Shown here: piece by piece, positions 1 to 9,824 of the stretch
How the letters are laid out: the number at the start of each line of letters is the position of its first letter
Position numbering within the stretch: position 1 is the stretch's first letter
Assembly (NCBI GenBank): GCA_050633585.1
Contig: JBOEGT010000004.1
Coordinates: forward strand, 27,870-91,869
Direction of reading: 5' to 3'
DNA length: 64,000 nucleotides
From: CALKZN01 sp050633585
GTDB lineage: Bacteria; Pseudomonadota; Gammaproteobacteria; Arenicellales; Arenicellaceae
Notes under the pieces: generated by a model
Database searches by the model: none
Told to the model about the DNA's origin: nothing
Seen by the model: only the letters and a program-made list of their open reading frames with translations
Position numbers and translations under genes: made by a program

Positions 1-1278
1 TCCCTCTTTAACCTCAATGGGAGAATCGCAAACTGGACAATGCGTTGGGAACTCAAAAGGCATGGACCCTTTAACTCTAAGGCTCTGATTGACAGACACT
101 ATTTGCGGAATCACATCACCTGCACGCCGCACTATCACCGTATCGCCAACCTGGATATTTAAGCGCTCAACTTCTTGCTGGTTGTGTAAAGTCACATTTG
201 AAACCGTTACTCCACCCACAAAGACAGGCTTTAACCGAGCAACTGGAGTAATAGCACCCGTGCGTCCAACCTGAACATCAATAGAATCAACAACCGTGCT
301 TTTTTCTTGCGCAGGAAATTTATGCGCCAACGCCCATCGTGGGGCTTTTGCAATAAAACCTAATGATGACTGCCAATCAATACGATCAACCTTATAAACA
401 ATACCATCAATTTCATAATCAAGAGAATCACGCAAACCGCCTATTTTTTGATAATAATCCAGACAACCATTAGCGCCTTGGACCTTCTCAATAATGGGGC
501 ACACTCTAAAGCCAAATTCCTTTAACCCCTCAAGCATTTCACCATGACTCAACGGAGACCACCCTTCCACATACCCCAAAGAGTAACAATAAATTTCCAA
601 TGGCCTTTTGGCCGTTATTTTAGAATCCAATTGGCGCAAGCTTCCAGCCGCTGCATTTCTAGGATTTACAAACAGTTTCTCATCAACTTCAAGTTGAGCT
701 TGATTCAATAGTTGAAAATTATTCTTATTAATAAATATTTCCCCGCGCACTTCTAGAACCTTTGGCACGGGAATAGCATTCACTTGAGCAAGCTTCAGCG
801 GTATACTTCGAATTGTCTTTGCGTTTTCAGTAACATCTTCTCCAACTTTTCCATCACCTCGGGTCGCCGCACGAACCAAGACACCTTCTTCATAAAGCAA
901 ACTAACCGCCACACCATCTAACTTAGGCTCAGCGGCATAAGTAATGACACCGGTATCGGGTAAATCCAAGCCCTCTCGATTACGCCGATCAAATTGCTTA
1001 AGATCATCATCTGAGAAACCGTTACTCAAGGACAACATGGCTTGCAGGTGCTCAGCACTATCAAACTTATCCAAAGCATGACCACCTACTCTTTGCGAAG
1101 GAGAAGTAGCTGTCCTTAAATCGCCAAACCGATCCTCAAGCTCAATCAATTTCAACATCAATTGATCATAATCATAATCAGAAACACTCGGCTGATCTAA
1201 AACATAATACTCATGATTATATTGCTCTAACAATTGAGCTATTCGTTCATATTCAGAACGTATTTGATCATCTAGCAT
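1..1278 (-). CDS. ligA: NAD-dependent DNA ligase LigA (C-terminus cut by window edge)
   Basis: The frame opens at an ATG at 1276-1278 and stays open to base 1, giving 426 residues of a protein usually near 670. It seals nicks in duplex DNA using NAD+. The N-terminal Ia/adenylation region is complete: the early residues read YNHEYYVLDQPSVSD, the active-site motif AEPKLDGVAVSLLYE places the adenylated lysine at about residue 119, and TRGDGKVGEDVTEN follows. The OB-fold is present and the first zinc cysteines (HCPVC) appear just before the edge. The rest of the zinc finger, the HhH region and BRCT lie outside the window. It starts 15 bases after the zipA-like stop, as expected for a smc-zipA-ligA operon. 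Confidence 0.97.
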   Translation of the reverse strand, partial: MLDDQIRSEYERIAQLLEQYNHEYYVLDQPSVSDYDYDQLMLKLIELEDRFGDLRTATSPSQRVGGHALDKFDSAEHLQAMLSLSNGFSDDDLKQFDRRNREGLDLPDTGVITYAAEPKLDGVAVSLLYEEGVLVRAATRGDGKVGEDVTENAKTIRSIPLKLAQVNAIPVPKVLEVRGEIFINKNNFQLLNQAQLEVDEKLFVNPRNAAAGSLRQLDSKITAKRPLEIYCYSLGYVEGWSPLSHGEMLEGLKEFGFRVCPIIEKVQGANGCLDYYQKIGGLRDSLDYEIDGIVYKVDRIDWQSSLGFIAKAPRWALAHKFPAQEKSTVVDSIDVQVGRTGAITPVARLKPVFVGGVTVSNVTLHNQQEVERLNIQVGDTVIVRRAGDVIPQIVSVNQSLRVKGSMPFEFPTHCPVCDSPIEVKEG

Positions 1279-1293
1279 ACAAAAAAGACTGGA

Positions 1294-2922
1294 CTAAAAA
1301 AGTTTCTTACAAAGCTCAGACCCAGGCACCAAACCATCTAGCGCCATCTCTTTCTCTATTGTCATGATCTGTTCAGATATCTTATCTAATGTGCGAGAAG
1401 TCATGTTTCGGGCATGTTTATCAACAATCTTCCCATCCATCCATGCGGCTAACTTACGCGCATCTTGAATCATCACATCAAAGGCTTCTGCTGGCTTTTT
1501 AACCAGCGGCACATTGAGAAAAACAACAATTTCATCCACCTGGAAAGGGTCTCTTGTCGTTGCAGGAACATACTCCCCCTCAGAATCAGCTAAGGCAAGT
1601 GAATATCGCAACGCCACAGTATCATTAACTTGATCAAAACAACCAAAAACGCCATTTTTAGCGGGCATCATCTTCAAGTCTTTTGTACAACTTTTAATAT
1701 CAGTAGATCGAAAACCTTTTCGTCGTTTAGGAATGATATTACACACAACTAAAGCATCATATTTTCGAGCTAACCCATCCAACATCCTGCCTTTTTCCAC
1801 AGACTCATCAAGATCCATTGAGAAGACCATTTTCTTATTCAAGTCATCAGCCATCTCAATAGCCAAGGTCGAAAATGTGTTTGATTCCTTTCGGGTCATT
1901 GCCCCAGTTTTATCCGCTAACTGCAATGATACTGCAATTTCATCGAAATGATCTTCCTCATTAGAATGCTCAATATCTCCCCATACATGCGTTAATGTAT
2001 TTTTCCCATAAATGCCTAAATGCCGAGTAAACAAATAATCATATTTCCGATATACAACTAATGCTTTATCCCTTGAAACCGCTTCAGAACTTGAAATTTT
2101 AGCGACAATCTCAATCGCATTAATACCCGCTTTAAATTCCTTCTGAGGTTTCTCAACATACGTCGATTCCTGAGCAATCACCTCATTCGTAGCAACAGAA
2201 GTCTTCTCAACACTTCCCTTACTCTGGCTCCCAACAATCTCTTCAGCGTTGTTAGCACCATTCACTCCAGTTAACGCAACCTCCTCTTGAGAGCCAGATG
2301 AAGCAGAGTTTTCAGAAGACGCAGCTGATGACAAGAAATCTCCTTGAGCTTCTTGCTGAATCAATGCAGACACTTCAGCAGAAGATGTACTCACACGTTG
2401 ATGCTCTTTAAGCGCCTTATCAACCTCCTCAGGATTTACAGCATTCTCATTCACTCTTTCAGAAGAAAGCTCAGCCGCCAATTGATCTAATGGTATGGCA
2501 TCATCATATTTTTGCGCACTTTTGGTGTTTGAATTGATCATTCCCACCTTTGGCATTGACGGCTCAACACCTTTTTCAGCCACTGATTTACTAACGACCG
2601 AGATAGAAGAGGCATCATCCAATGTTGGCGCTACTCTTTCAACTTGAGCGCTCTCCACACCCGTTGACGCACTCTGAGAGGGTGAAACTTTCGCGGTCAC
2701 ACCTCCCACAGCCACATGAGAGTCTTCAACAGATTCCTGCGCTAAACTTTTATCCTCTTTTCTCTTTTTAAACTTATTCCAAAATGAGCCCATTTTTTTA
2801 TGACTAGATGCCACTGGCTCAATTTCAGCAGGTTGATTCTCTCTGCGTAACTGAAATACCGAATAACCATAAATGGCAAGAAAAAGAACAATCCCAGATA
2901 ATAAAAAAGTAACAAACAACAT
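1294..2922 (-). CDS. zipA: ZipA-like cell division protein with two ZipA_C-like segments
   Basis: The 542-residue protein begins with one membrane helix (residues 1-20), then a long Ala/Ser/Glu/Val-rich linker (about 25-260), then a folded C-terminal half. ZipA anchors FtsZ filaments to the inner membrane at the division septum. The last ~140 residues follow the FtsZ-binding ZipA_C pattern (a VALRYSLAL strand, FQVDEIVVFLNVP, AFDVMIQDARKLAAWMDGKI, then TSRTLDKISEQI). Residues of about 263-398 show a similar but weaker pattern (DEIAVSLQLAD, FSTLAIEMADDL, GRMLDGLARKYDA), suggesting a tandem copy. It is much longer than E. coli ZipA (328 residues). Position between smc and ligA supports the call; similarity in detail is low. 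Confidence 0.8.
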   Translation of the reverse strand: MLFVTFLLSGIVLFLAIYGYSVFQLRRENQPAEIEPVASSHKKMGSFWNKFKKRKEDKSLAQESVEDSHVAVGGVTAKVSPSQSASTGVESAQVERVAPTLDDASSISVVSKSVAEKGVEPSMPKVGMINSNTKSAQKYDDAIPLDQLAAELSSERVNENAVNPEEVDKALKEHQRVSTSSAEVSALIQQEAQGDFLSSAASSENSASSGSQEEVALTGVNGANNAEEIVGSQSKGSVEKTSVATNEVIAQESTYVEKPQKEFKAGINAIEIVAKISSSEAVSRDKALVVYRKYDYLFTRHLGIYGKNTLTHVWGDIEHSNEEDHFDEIAVSLQLADKTGAMTRKESNTFSTLAIEMADDLNKKMVFSMDLDESVEKGRMLDGLARKYDALVVCNIIPKRRKGFRSTDIKSCTKDLKMMPAKNGVFGCFDQVNDTVALRYSLALADSEGEYVPATTRDPFQVDEIVVFLNVPLVKKPAEAFDVMIQDARKLAAWMDGKIVDKHARNMTSRTLDKISEQIMTIEKEMALDGLVPGSELCKKLF

Positions 2923-3025
2923 AATCTCTAAGCGACATAAATTGATGCAAGCATACGAGTATCAGCACCTTGCATTATTATTCTATTCATTAGTCTTCGA
3001 AGCATAACAAACATACTTAGACCCA

Positions 3026-6000
3026 TTAACTGACAGCCATCGCAGCAGCCTCTTCAACATCAACTTGAACAATTCTCGAACAACCTGGTTCCGCCATTGT
3101 GACCCCCACTAAAATTCCAGCAACTTCCATCGTAATTTTATTATGAGTAATGTACAACAATTGTGTATGCTGGCTCAGTTGCTGCAACACCTTACTGTAG
3201 CGCTCAACATTAGCATCATCCATCGGAGCATCAACCTCGTCTAATACACAAAAAGGAGCCGGATTCATTTCAAAAAAAGCAAAAATCAGTGCAACCGCTG
3301 TTAACGCCTTCTCACCACCAGAAAGCAAATGAATGGTACTATTTTTCTTGCCTGGCGGCCTAGCCATGACAGTAACACCCGTCGATAACATATCGTTATC
3401 TGTTAACTCCATGTAAGCCTCGCCATCACCAAACAACCGAGGAAAGAATTGCTTAAAACCAGCATTTAACCTTTCAAAAGTATCTTTGAAACGTGTGCGT
3501 GTTTCACGATCAATTTTAGCAATTGCTTTTTGCAACGTATCTAGCGCAGATAACAAGTCTTCTTTCTGCTTATTTAAATATTCTGCCCTTTCTGAACACT
3601 CTTCGTATTCTTCAATAGCCACTAAGTTAACTGGCCCAATACGATCAATTTTAATATTTAATGACTCAATTTTTTCTGAGCACATTCTCACGGTAACAAC
3701 AATCTCTCTCTCAGATAGTTCTTGCGCTTGTTTTCTCAAATCCTCATCATTGTCTTCAAGGTTTTCAGCGTAACCATCTCGCTTAACCTGAATCTCTCTC
3801 TGAGAAAGGCGCGCTTGCTCCAGCTTATTGCGCACCTGTTGAACCATTTGATCAAATGAGCTACGTTGCTGACTAATTTGTCGCATTGTATTTTCATGCT
3901 CTGACAACGCTGAGCGCTCTTCAGCAAGCTCTTTTTCCACCAACAATCTTTGTTCTAACAACTCACTTAATTGCGCTGACATAATCTCTGCAGGATCATC
4001 TGCCGACATCAATGTCTGCAACTCGAGTAATCGTTCATTCTGCTGTTCTAATTGCGATGTCAAACGTTCAACACTTTGCTCTAAAGAGTCACGCTGGTTC
4101 AAAAAGTTACTTTGTGTTGCCTGAAAGTTCTGCATCGCTTCACGCGCAGATTGCTCAACCATCCGCGCATCCTGTAAAGCAGACGAGGTTTCCTCTTTGG
4201 CTCGTTGCAACTCAACTCGCCTTTGATCAAACTCATGCGCTGCTGCTGTAGCTAATTCTAATTTTTCTATCGACACTTCTAGAGCACCCTGGTTAGCCGA
4301 TAATTCTTGGGTTAACTCAGTTAATTCAATATGAAGCTGCTCTCGACGAGTGATCCATTCTGCACTTTTCGCTTCGATAGCAGCATACTCACGCTGCTTT
4401 TCTTGCAATAACTGGCTTTGCTCTCTAAAAACTGTTCTTAATTCTTGACGAGCTGTCTCTAAGTCTGACAAAGCGGCTTTTTTAAATTCACCCTTTTCTC
4501 GCACTTTTTCACATTGCAACTCATCAACAGCAACCGTTTTTTCTAATGATTCAATTTCAGCCTCTTGCTGCAGCAAACCTTGTGACTGTCGCTCTGGAGA
4601 CCCCATACTCATCCAAGATTTACTGAGTATCTCTCCTGACTTTGTCACAATCGTTTCGTGCGATTCTAACTGATTTTGCCATTCAAAAGCCTCATCCAAC
4701 GACTCAGCGGCATAGGCTGAATAAATCCAAGCAGGCAAACTAACTGATTGCTTAATTTTGCCAACTAAACTAGGAAATTTGGAAAGATCATTCTCACTCG
4801 CCTTGTCAGCGATGAAAGCACTAACACCCGCACCTTCAGGCAAATCATGCTGACTTAACTCTTCCAAAGAATCGACTTGGTATGCCGCAAGCTTATCTCC
4901 TAACGCTGTCTCTATTGCAAGCTCCCAGCCCGACTCAACTGACAAACCATCCACCAACCTGGCCGCCTTATCCAAGCCCCGATCACTCAGCCATTGATTA
5001 AGAAGATTACCATCTGCGCCCAAGCTTCGCGTGCGCATCTCTTGCAAGGACTTCAAGCGAGCAGTATCACCCTGCAAGCGTTGACGAACAGCATTGTAAT
5101 CATCTCGTAATCGCTCAATTTCAGCTCTTGCAGACACGACATCCGCATCAATACTAACCAACTGCCCTTCCATTTGAGCACTGCTTTCACTGGCTTCTTC
5201 AACAGCAACTTTTAATTCATCAATCGCTTGCGTGTCAATATTGCCTTCAATTTCTGTCAATAGTCCTTGCGTTCTTACCTGCCTATCCGAAGCCTGTTCA
5301 ATAGACCGCCTAAGGCTATCAATCAAACCTGAATGATGACTGCGTTCGCGTTCTGGCTCCATCGATTGATTTGTCAACAAGTCCCAACTTTCTTGCCAGT
5401 CACTGTGTTTTTGCTCAGCCTCTTCAAGGGTTGCCATCGATAATTGATGAACTTCCATCACGTGTTCAGCTTGAGGTGATGCTTCATCTATTTGAGCTTT
5501 CACTTCCGACAAACGCTGCTGATCGCTTGCCAATAACCGCTGTGAATCGTGTTGCGTTTCTTGAATTCTTTCTAATTCGGACTGCTGCTGCTTTCTCGAC
5601 TCTCGACTATGTTGAATTTGTTGTTCTAACGCCGATACTTCCCCCCCAAGCTCATAATATTTCGCTTGGACCTTATTCACTTTTTCAGTCAGTTCTATCT
5701 GCTGTTCACGTAAACTCTCTATCCCTGTTTCAGCACCTTGCTGATCAGCCATGCACTTTTCAAGCTCGGTTTCATACTCAGTGAGTTCTGAACGTTTAAG
5801 CTGCAATTGCTCATCTAACTCAGACCATTTCAACACCGTTAACCAATGCTGGTAATCACGCAATTCTTCTTTATGCTTCTTATAGCGTTCCGCTGAGTTA
5901 GCCTGCCGCTTAAGCCGTCTCAACTGTGTTTCAAGTTCGCCAACAATATCATCAACTCGAGACAAGTTTTCCATCGTATGGCGCATACGATTCTCTGTAT

Positions 6001-6535
6001 CCCTACGGCGAGCTTTATATTTCGAAATTCCAGCTGCTTCTTCGATAAGAACACGCAAATCTTCAGGTCTAGACTCAACAATCCGGCTTACCATGCCTTG
6101 CTCAATGATAGAGTACGATCTAGGCCCTAACCCAGTCCCCATGAAAATATCGTTAATATCTTTTCGTCGAGACTTTACGCCATTAATAAAGTATTTCGAA
6201 CCGCCTTCTCGCAACAACTCGCGTTTGATAGAGATTTCGTTATACTTTGCATATGGGCCAGGAGCGGTGCCAGATGAATTATCAAAAACAAGCTCGACAG
6301 AAGCTTTACTCACTGGCTTACGTGAAACAGAACCATTGAAAATAACATCATCCATGTTATCCCCACGCAAAGTTTTTGCTGATGATTCACCCATCACCCA
6401 ACGCAAGGCATCTACTACATTTGATTTACCACAACCATTTGGCCCAACAACGCCAACTAAGTTTGAAGGCAGAGATATCTTTGTCGCGTCAGCAAACGAT
6501 TTAAATCCTGATACTTTGAGGTGCTTTAGGCGCAT
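3026..6535 (-). CDS. smc: Chromosome partition ATPase Smc
   Basis: This 1169-residue protein has the full SMC layout: Walker A GPNGCGKSN at residues 31-39, a first coiled coil to about 500, a hinge at about 505-665, a second coiled coil, the ABC signature LLSGGEKALT from about 1070 and Walker B CVLDEVDAPMDD at about 1096-1107. Smc dimers with ScpA and ScpB compact and segregate the chromosome; scpA and scpB lie at 13.2-14.9 kb. Length is normal for the family. The ATG is preceded by AGGTG about 12 bases upstream. It heads the smc-zipA-ligA series, with a 103-base gap to the zipA-like gene. Confidence 0.97.
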   Translation of the reverse strand: MRLKHLKVSGFKSFADATKISLPSNLVGVVGPNGCGKSNVVDALRWVMGESSAKTLRGDNMDDVIFNGSVSRKPVSKASVELVFDNSSGTAPGPYAKYNEISIKRELLREGGSKYFINGVKSRRKDINDIFMGTGLGPRSYSIIEQGMVSRIVESRPEDLRVLIEEAAGISKYKARRRDTENRMRHTMENLSRVDDIVGELETQLRRLKRQANSAERYKKHKEELRDYQHWLTVLKWSELDEQLQLKRSELTEYETELEKCMADQQGAETGIESLREQQIELTEKVNKVQAKYYELGGEVSALEQQIQHSRESRKQQQSELERIQETQHDSQRLLASDQQRLSEVKAQIDEASPQAEHVMEVHQLSMATLEEAEQKHSDWQESWDLLTNQSMEPERERSHHSGLIDSLRRSIEQASDRQVRTQGLLTEIEGNIDTQAIDELKVAVEEASESSAQMEGQLVSIDADVVSARAEIERLRDDYNAVRQRLQGDTARLKSLQEMRTRSLGADGNLLNQWLSDRGLDKAARLVDGLSVESGWELAIETALGDKLAAYQVDSLEELSQHDLPEGAGVSAFIADKASENDLSKFPSLVGKIKQSVSLPAWIYSAYAAESLDEAFEWQNQLESHETIVTKSGEILSKSWMSMGSPERQSQGLLQQEAEIESLEKTVAVDELQCEKVREKGEFKKAALSDLETARQELRTVFREQSQLLQEKQREYAAIEAKSAEWITRREQLHIELTELTQELSANQGALEVSIEKLELATAAAHEFDQRRVELQRAKEETSSALQDARMVEQSAREAMQNFQATQSNFLNQRDSLEQSVERLTSQLEQQNERLLELQTLMSADDPAEIMSAQLSELLEQRLLVEKELAEERSALSEHENTMRQISQQRSSFDQMVQQVRNKLEQARLSQREIQVKRDGYAENLEDNDEDLRKQAQELSEREIVVTVRMCSEKIESLNIKIDRIGPVNLVAIEEYEECSERAEYLNKQKEDLLSALDTLQKAIAKIDRETRTRFKDTFERLNAGFKQFFPRLFGDGEAYMELTDNDMLSTGVTVMARPPGKKNSTIHLLSGGEKALTAVALIFAFFEMNPAPFCVLDEVDAPMDDANVERYSKVLQQLSQHTQLLYITHNKITMEVAGILVGVTMAEPGCSRIVQVDVEEAAAMAVS

Positions 6536-6844
6536 ACCGAATTATCAACACCTAACTATCAGACAATGATTGACACTCGAATAGATAGGACATACCACCA
6601 TTAACTTAATTTGTCTGAATTGATAATCAAGACTGTTCAACATGACTGTTTCGGTATAGACCCAACTTACTGTGTAGAAGATTTTTTATTTTTTTCCATT
6701 TCTCCAACATTTATCATATGTTTTCGAAATAACGCTAGATTGTACGCGAGAAAACCACACACGTCATCGCCTTAAATAATGTTTTAAATAAAAGATATAA
6801 ACTTCAACCGCACATCAGGCTAAACAACCACTGATTAAGTGCAT
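6536..6844. other. Intergenic stretch upstream of smc and downstream of the gmd-like gene
   Basis: This 309-base AT-rich gap must hold the smc promoter and the end of the 6845-9542 operon transcript. I see no open frame of interest, no strong hairpin with a T-run and no repeat. A specific -10/-35 pair cannot be assigned confidently. Confidence 0.5.
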
Positions 6845-7807
6845 TTACTGATGCTCAGCCAAGCAAGCAATCACCCTATCAATATGGGCTTCCGCCTTCC
6901 AATTTAACTGTTGCATAGCCTTAGTCGGATTCAAATAACTCTGTCGAATATCCGATGGCCGCATGAACGAATTATCGCTTAACACATGATTTTGAACCTG
7001 CAAGCCGTAATAAGTAAAGACTTTTTCAACAAACTCCCACAGCGAATAGGATTGCCCCGTCGCGATCACATAATCTTCCGCCATATCTCGCTGCAGCATT
7101 AATACCATCGCCTCGACATACTCCTGACTTAGACCCCAATCTCGAATGACGCTTGTATCACCTAATGTCAGCGTACTCGCCTCTCCATTCGCGATAGCAC
7201 TTACTGTACGAATAATTTTTTGAGTGACAAACCTTGCCGGCCTTAATGGAGACTCATGATTCCCTAAAATTCCTGAGCAAGCATACAATCCATAAGCATC
7301 ACGATAATTAGCGACAGCCCAAAAGGCGGCAGCCTTTCCAACTGCATAAGGGCTTCTAGGTTGAAAAGGAGTCTCTTCAGTTGCTGGCTTATCTGAAGAG
7401 ACATCACCAAAACACTCAGAAGAACAAGCATTATAAAAACGAATAGGCTGCTCCAAAAACTTCATAACCTCTAAAATCGTTATCGTGGCTTGCAAGTGGC
7501 TCTCAATCGTTTCACCAGGTTGATTAAAGGACAGACCCACCGATGACTGGCCTGAAAGGTTATAAACCTCTTTCGGCTGGTATTTCTGGAAGGCTTGAGC
7601 AACACTGCGAAAATCGGATGTAGACAGCGAGTCCGTTGTCACTTTATTACGAATACCTAACGACGTTAACCCCGTAAACGAATTGTTTTCGGCATCTCTG
7701 GACGTACCAATCACCTCATAACCTTTTTCAAGTAAATGCCTAGCCAAATAAGCGCCATCTTGCCCAGACACCCCAATAATTAATGCTCGTTTAGACATAG
7801 AGGTCAT
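6845..7807 (-). CDS. gmd: GDP-mannose 4,6-dehydratase-like extended SDR
   Basis: The 320-residue protein is an extended short-chain dehydrogenase with the NAD(P)-binding loop GVSGQDGAYLA at residues 12-22 and the catalytic pair Tyr154/Lys158 in SPYAVGKAA, plus Ser129-Ser130-Glu131. The segment GILGNHESPLRP is characteristic of GDP-mannose dehydratases, which make GDP-4-keto-6-deoxymannose for deoxyhexose synthesis. It is shorter than typical Gmd (about 345-370), so the exact substrate is not certain. It starts seven bases after the stop of the preceding glycosyl/methyltransferase gene, so the two are one operon, separate from the exopolysaccharide cluster at 20-36 kb. Confidence 0.82.
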   Translation of the reverse strand: MTSMSKRALIIGVSGQDGAYLARHLLEKGYEVIGTSRDAENNSFTGLTSLGIRNKVTTDSLSTSDFRSVAQAFQKYQPKEVYNLSGQSSVGLSFNQPGETIESHLQATITILEVMKFLEQPIRFYNACSSECFGDVSSDKPATEETPFQPRSPYAVGKAAAFWAVANYRDAYGLYACSGILGNHESPLRPARFVTQKIIRTVSAIANGEASTLTLGDTSVIRDWGLSQEYVEAMVLMLQRDMAEDYVIATGQSYSLWEFVEKVFTYYGLQVQNHVLSDNSFMRPSDIRQSYLNPTKAMQQLNWKAEAHIDRVIACLAEHQ

Positions 7808-7814
7808 TCCTAAT

Positions 7815-9542
7815 TTAATTCAACAAAGGCATTAGTTGCTCACAGTCTTTGCGAACAAAAATAGCGGCTCCATGCCGATCACTCAAATCATCGTAATAAC
7901 AGCTCCATTGATGATCTTTCAATAAACAGCTTCTAGCTTGAGCTGATTTGATAATATTTGTGTCGTCCAAGATTAAAACCTTCGGATCAAGGCTAGCCAT
8001 CACATATTCGAATTCTGCGAAAGTACAAAACTCACCCCCATCAAGCAACACGACATCTATCTGCTCAGGCAATTGATCAGACACATTTTCTGCTTTTTCA
8101 AAATAACTGACATCAGACTGGTAATATAAATCGTAATGTTTTTGCACTTTTGGAAAGGCAGGATGATCCTGCACCTCTTGAGCAGAAAGAATACCTTCAT
8201 CAATAATTTTCCCATTCAACAATGTTAACTGATGAGCATACTCCGATACCTCCAACCAACTCCAAAATTGTTGTGCCTTAGCATACATTCCTGGCATCAA
8301 TTCAAGGCTGTATAATTTGCTTGCATCAGCACGCTTCATCAAAGCGTTCATAATACACACCGTAGAACCTTCTCCATTCCAGGTTCCAATTTCAAAAAAA
8401 GTATTGAACTCTCTCACGCGAGCAATTCGATGAATAATAGCGCCAAATTTTGATCTCATATTAATTTGCCCATTACCCTGAACTTGATCAGCATGCGGCT
8501 TGCAATAATGAGGCTCCAACAAAGACTTCCAATCATCCAAAGCATTAGCGAAACGTTTTCTGTTGAACGCTTTCATTTGCAAATGAATAGCCTTCGTATC
8601 CATCGATTTTAACAAAGTAGGAATTTCACCAATATGATCATAATACGTAATATATGGCATATTTTCTTGATCATAGAAATCGGCTCGGTCCAACCAAAAA
8701 TCAAACCATTCTTCCCCTAGGATATCATCTAAATCAGACCTATTAACTCCGTGATGAGCTCCGCGCGCATACGGGCCATTAAAAGGGATTCGTTGATTTT
8801 GCAAAAACTGCTTCAACAATCGCTTTGTTGGCATCAACAATGGAACTGAAGCTGAATAATGCTCAAAAATAGACATTGTACTTATCTCATACGGCAAATG
8901 AATAATACCTTTAAATGAGTACAAATCAGCCCAAGAATAATGCCCCAAATCTTTGTAATATACGACACCTTCTATCGGATTTAATTTCGCCTTACTGAAC
9001 AATAAAAATGTTTCTTTTGCTGGCTGATAAGATTCCCCAGTATATCGGCACATGCTGGGGATGTGCCGACTCTTCAAACCAATTGCCCTCTCCAAATAAT
9101 CAACATCCGCTTTATTATTGCTAACAGCGATGAGTTGACCTTTTTTGTGCATTGCCTGCAACCTCTCCTCAAAAAAACCTTGCATTGCTGGATTAGGTTC
9201 CCAACAAAAAGGCATTTCATAGCGAGTGGCATTTACCATAAAAATAGGCTTATTATACTTCTCAAACAATAATGCAAACACAGGCGGAAACCCGCAAATA
9301 AAGCCATCGAAAAGTGCTAAAAAACCATCATAACGTTCATGAAAGCGTTTAATCATGTCATGATCTAAAAACTTCCAAGTCTCTTGATTAATAACATCCA
9401 CATGATCAATGGTTTGATCAAACACCCAGGTATGTCCGCTAATACTCCATTTCGTGATCTCTATCTCAGGATAAAGATGTTTAAAAATATTCTCAATATC
9501 AGCAATCACACTGATATGTGCATCCAAATTAAATAGTCGCAT
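7815..9542 (-). CDS. Large two-part protein: glycosyltransferase-like N-half, SAM-methyltransferase-like C-half
   Basis: I do not recognise a named family for the whole 575-residue protein. Residues of about 1-340 have the feel of a GT-B glycosyltransferase (FDGFICGFPPVFALLF, then a helix/strand series ending in MSIFEHYSASVPLLMPT, where a nucleotide-sugar site would sit). Residues of about 365-575 look like a class I methyltransferase of the Methyltransf_24 type: FFEIGTWNGEGSTV is a SAM-binding glycine loop, LYSLELMPG the following acidic strand, and DVVLLDGGEFCTFAEFEYV a later strand. No signal peptide or membrane helix is visible. Linkage to the gmd-like gene suggests transfer and methylation of a deoxy sugar. 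This is inference; neither activity is proven by the motifs. Confidence 0.6.
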   Translation of the reverse strand: MRLFNLDAHISVIADIENIFKHLYPEIEITKWSISGHTWVFDQTIDHVDVINQETWKFLDHDMIKRFHERYDGFLALFDGFICGFPPVFALLFEKYNKPIFMVNATRYEMPFCWEPNPAMQGFFEERLQAMHKKGQLIAVSNNKADVDYLERAIGLKSRHIPSMCRYTGESYQPAKETFLLFSKAKLNPIEGVVYYKDLGHYSWADLYSFKGIIHLPYEISTMSIFEHYSASVPLLMPTKRLLKQFLQNQRIPFNGPYARGAHHGVNRSDLDDILGEEWFDFWLDRADFYDQENMPYITYYDHIGEIPTLLKSMDTKAIHLQMKAFNRKRFANALDDWKSLLEPHYCKPHADQVQGNGQINMRSKFGAIIHRIARVREFNTFFEIGTWNGEGSTVCIMNALMKRADASKLYSLELMPGMYAKAQQFWSWLEVSEYAHQLTLLNGKIIDEGILSAQEVQDHPAFPKVQKHYDLYYQSDVSYFEKAENVSDQLPEQIDVVLLDGGEFCTFAEFEYVMASLDPKVLILDDTNIIKSAQARSCLLKDHQWSCYYDDLSDRHGAAIFVRKDCEQLMPLLN

Positions 9543-9824
9543 GTTGGTTATTCGTTAATTAAAAGCTCGCTATACTCAAACGTATAAACCTAATACCCAT
9601 CCTCTAAAACATATCGAAATTTGCCAGCAGCAATTTCCGAGCATTCCACCAGCGCACATACTACCACCTTGTCACTCAACTCGCTAAATTATGAGGAGCA
9701 AAAACTTCGGATACAAATGAGCAATGATTACTTTGGCACTCCCTACAAACCATTTATGATTTAGCAACGTTTCGACACATATTTATCCCTTATAATAAGA
9801 TCACAAACACTAACAAAACAATCA
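9543..9824. promoter_or_regulatory. Divergent promoter region between the sugar operon and rmuC
   Basis: The 282 bases separate the minus-strand sugar operon from plus-strand rmuC, so promoters for both should lie here. TATAAT-like AT-rich blocks are present near 9790-9800, but I could not pick a convincing -35/-10 pair. No repeat or hairpin stands out. Confidence 0.45.

Noticed and set aside
6093..6569. 158-codon plus-strand frame opposite the smc N-terminus
   Set aside because: Antisense shadow of strongly conserved Smc ATPase codons; no independent motif or ribosome site.
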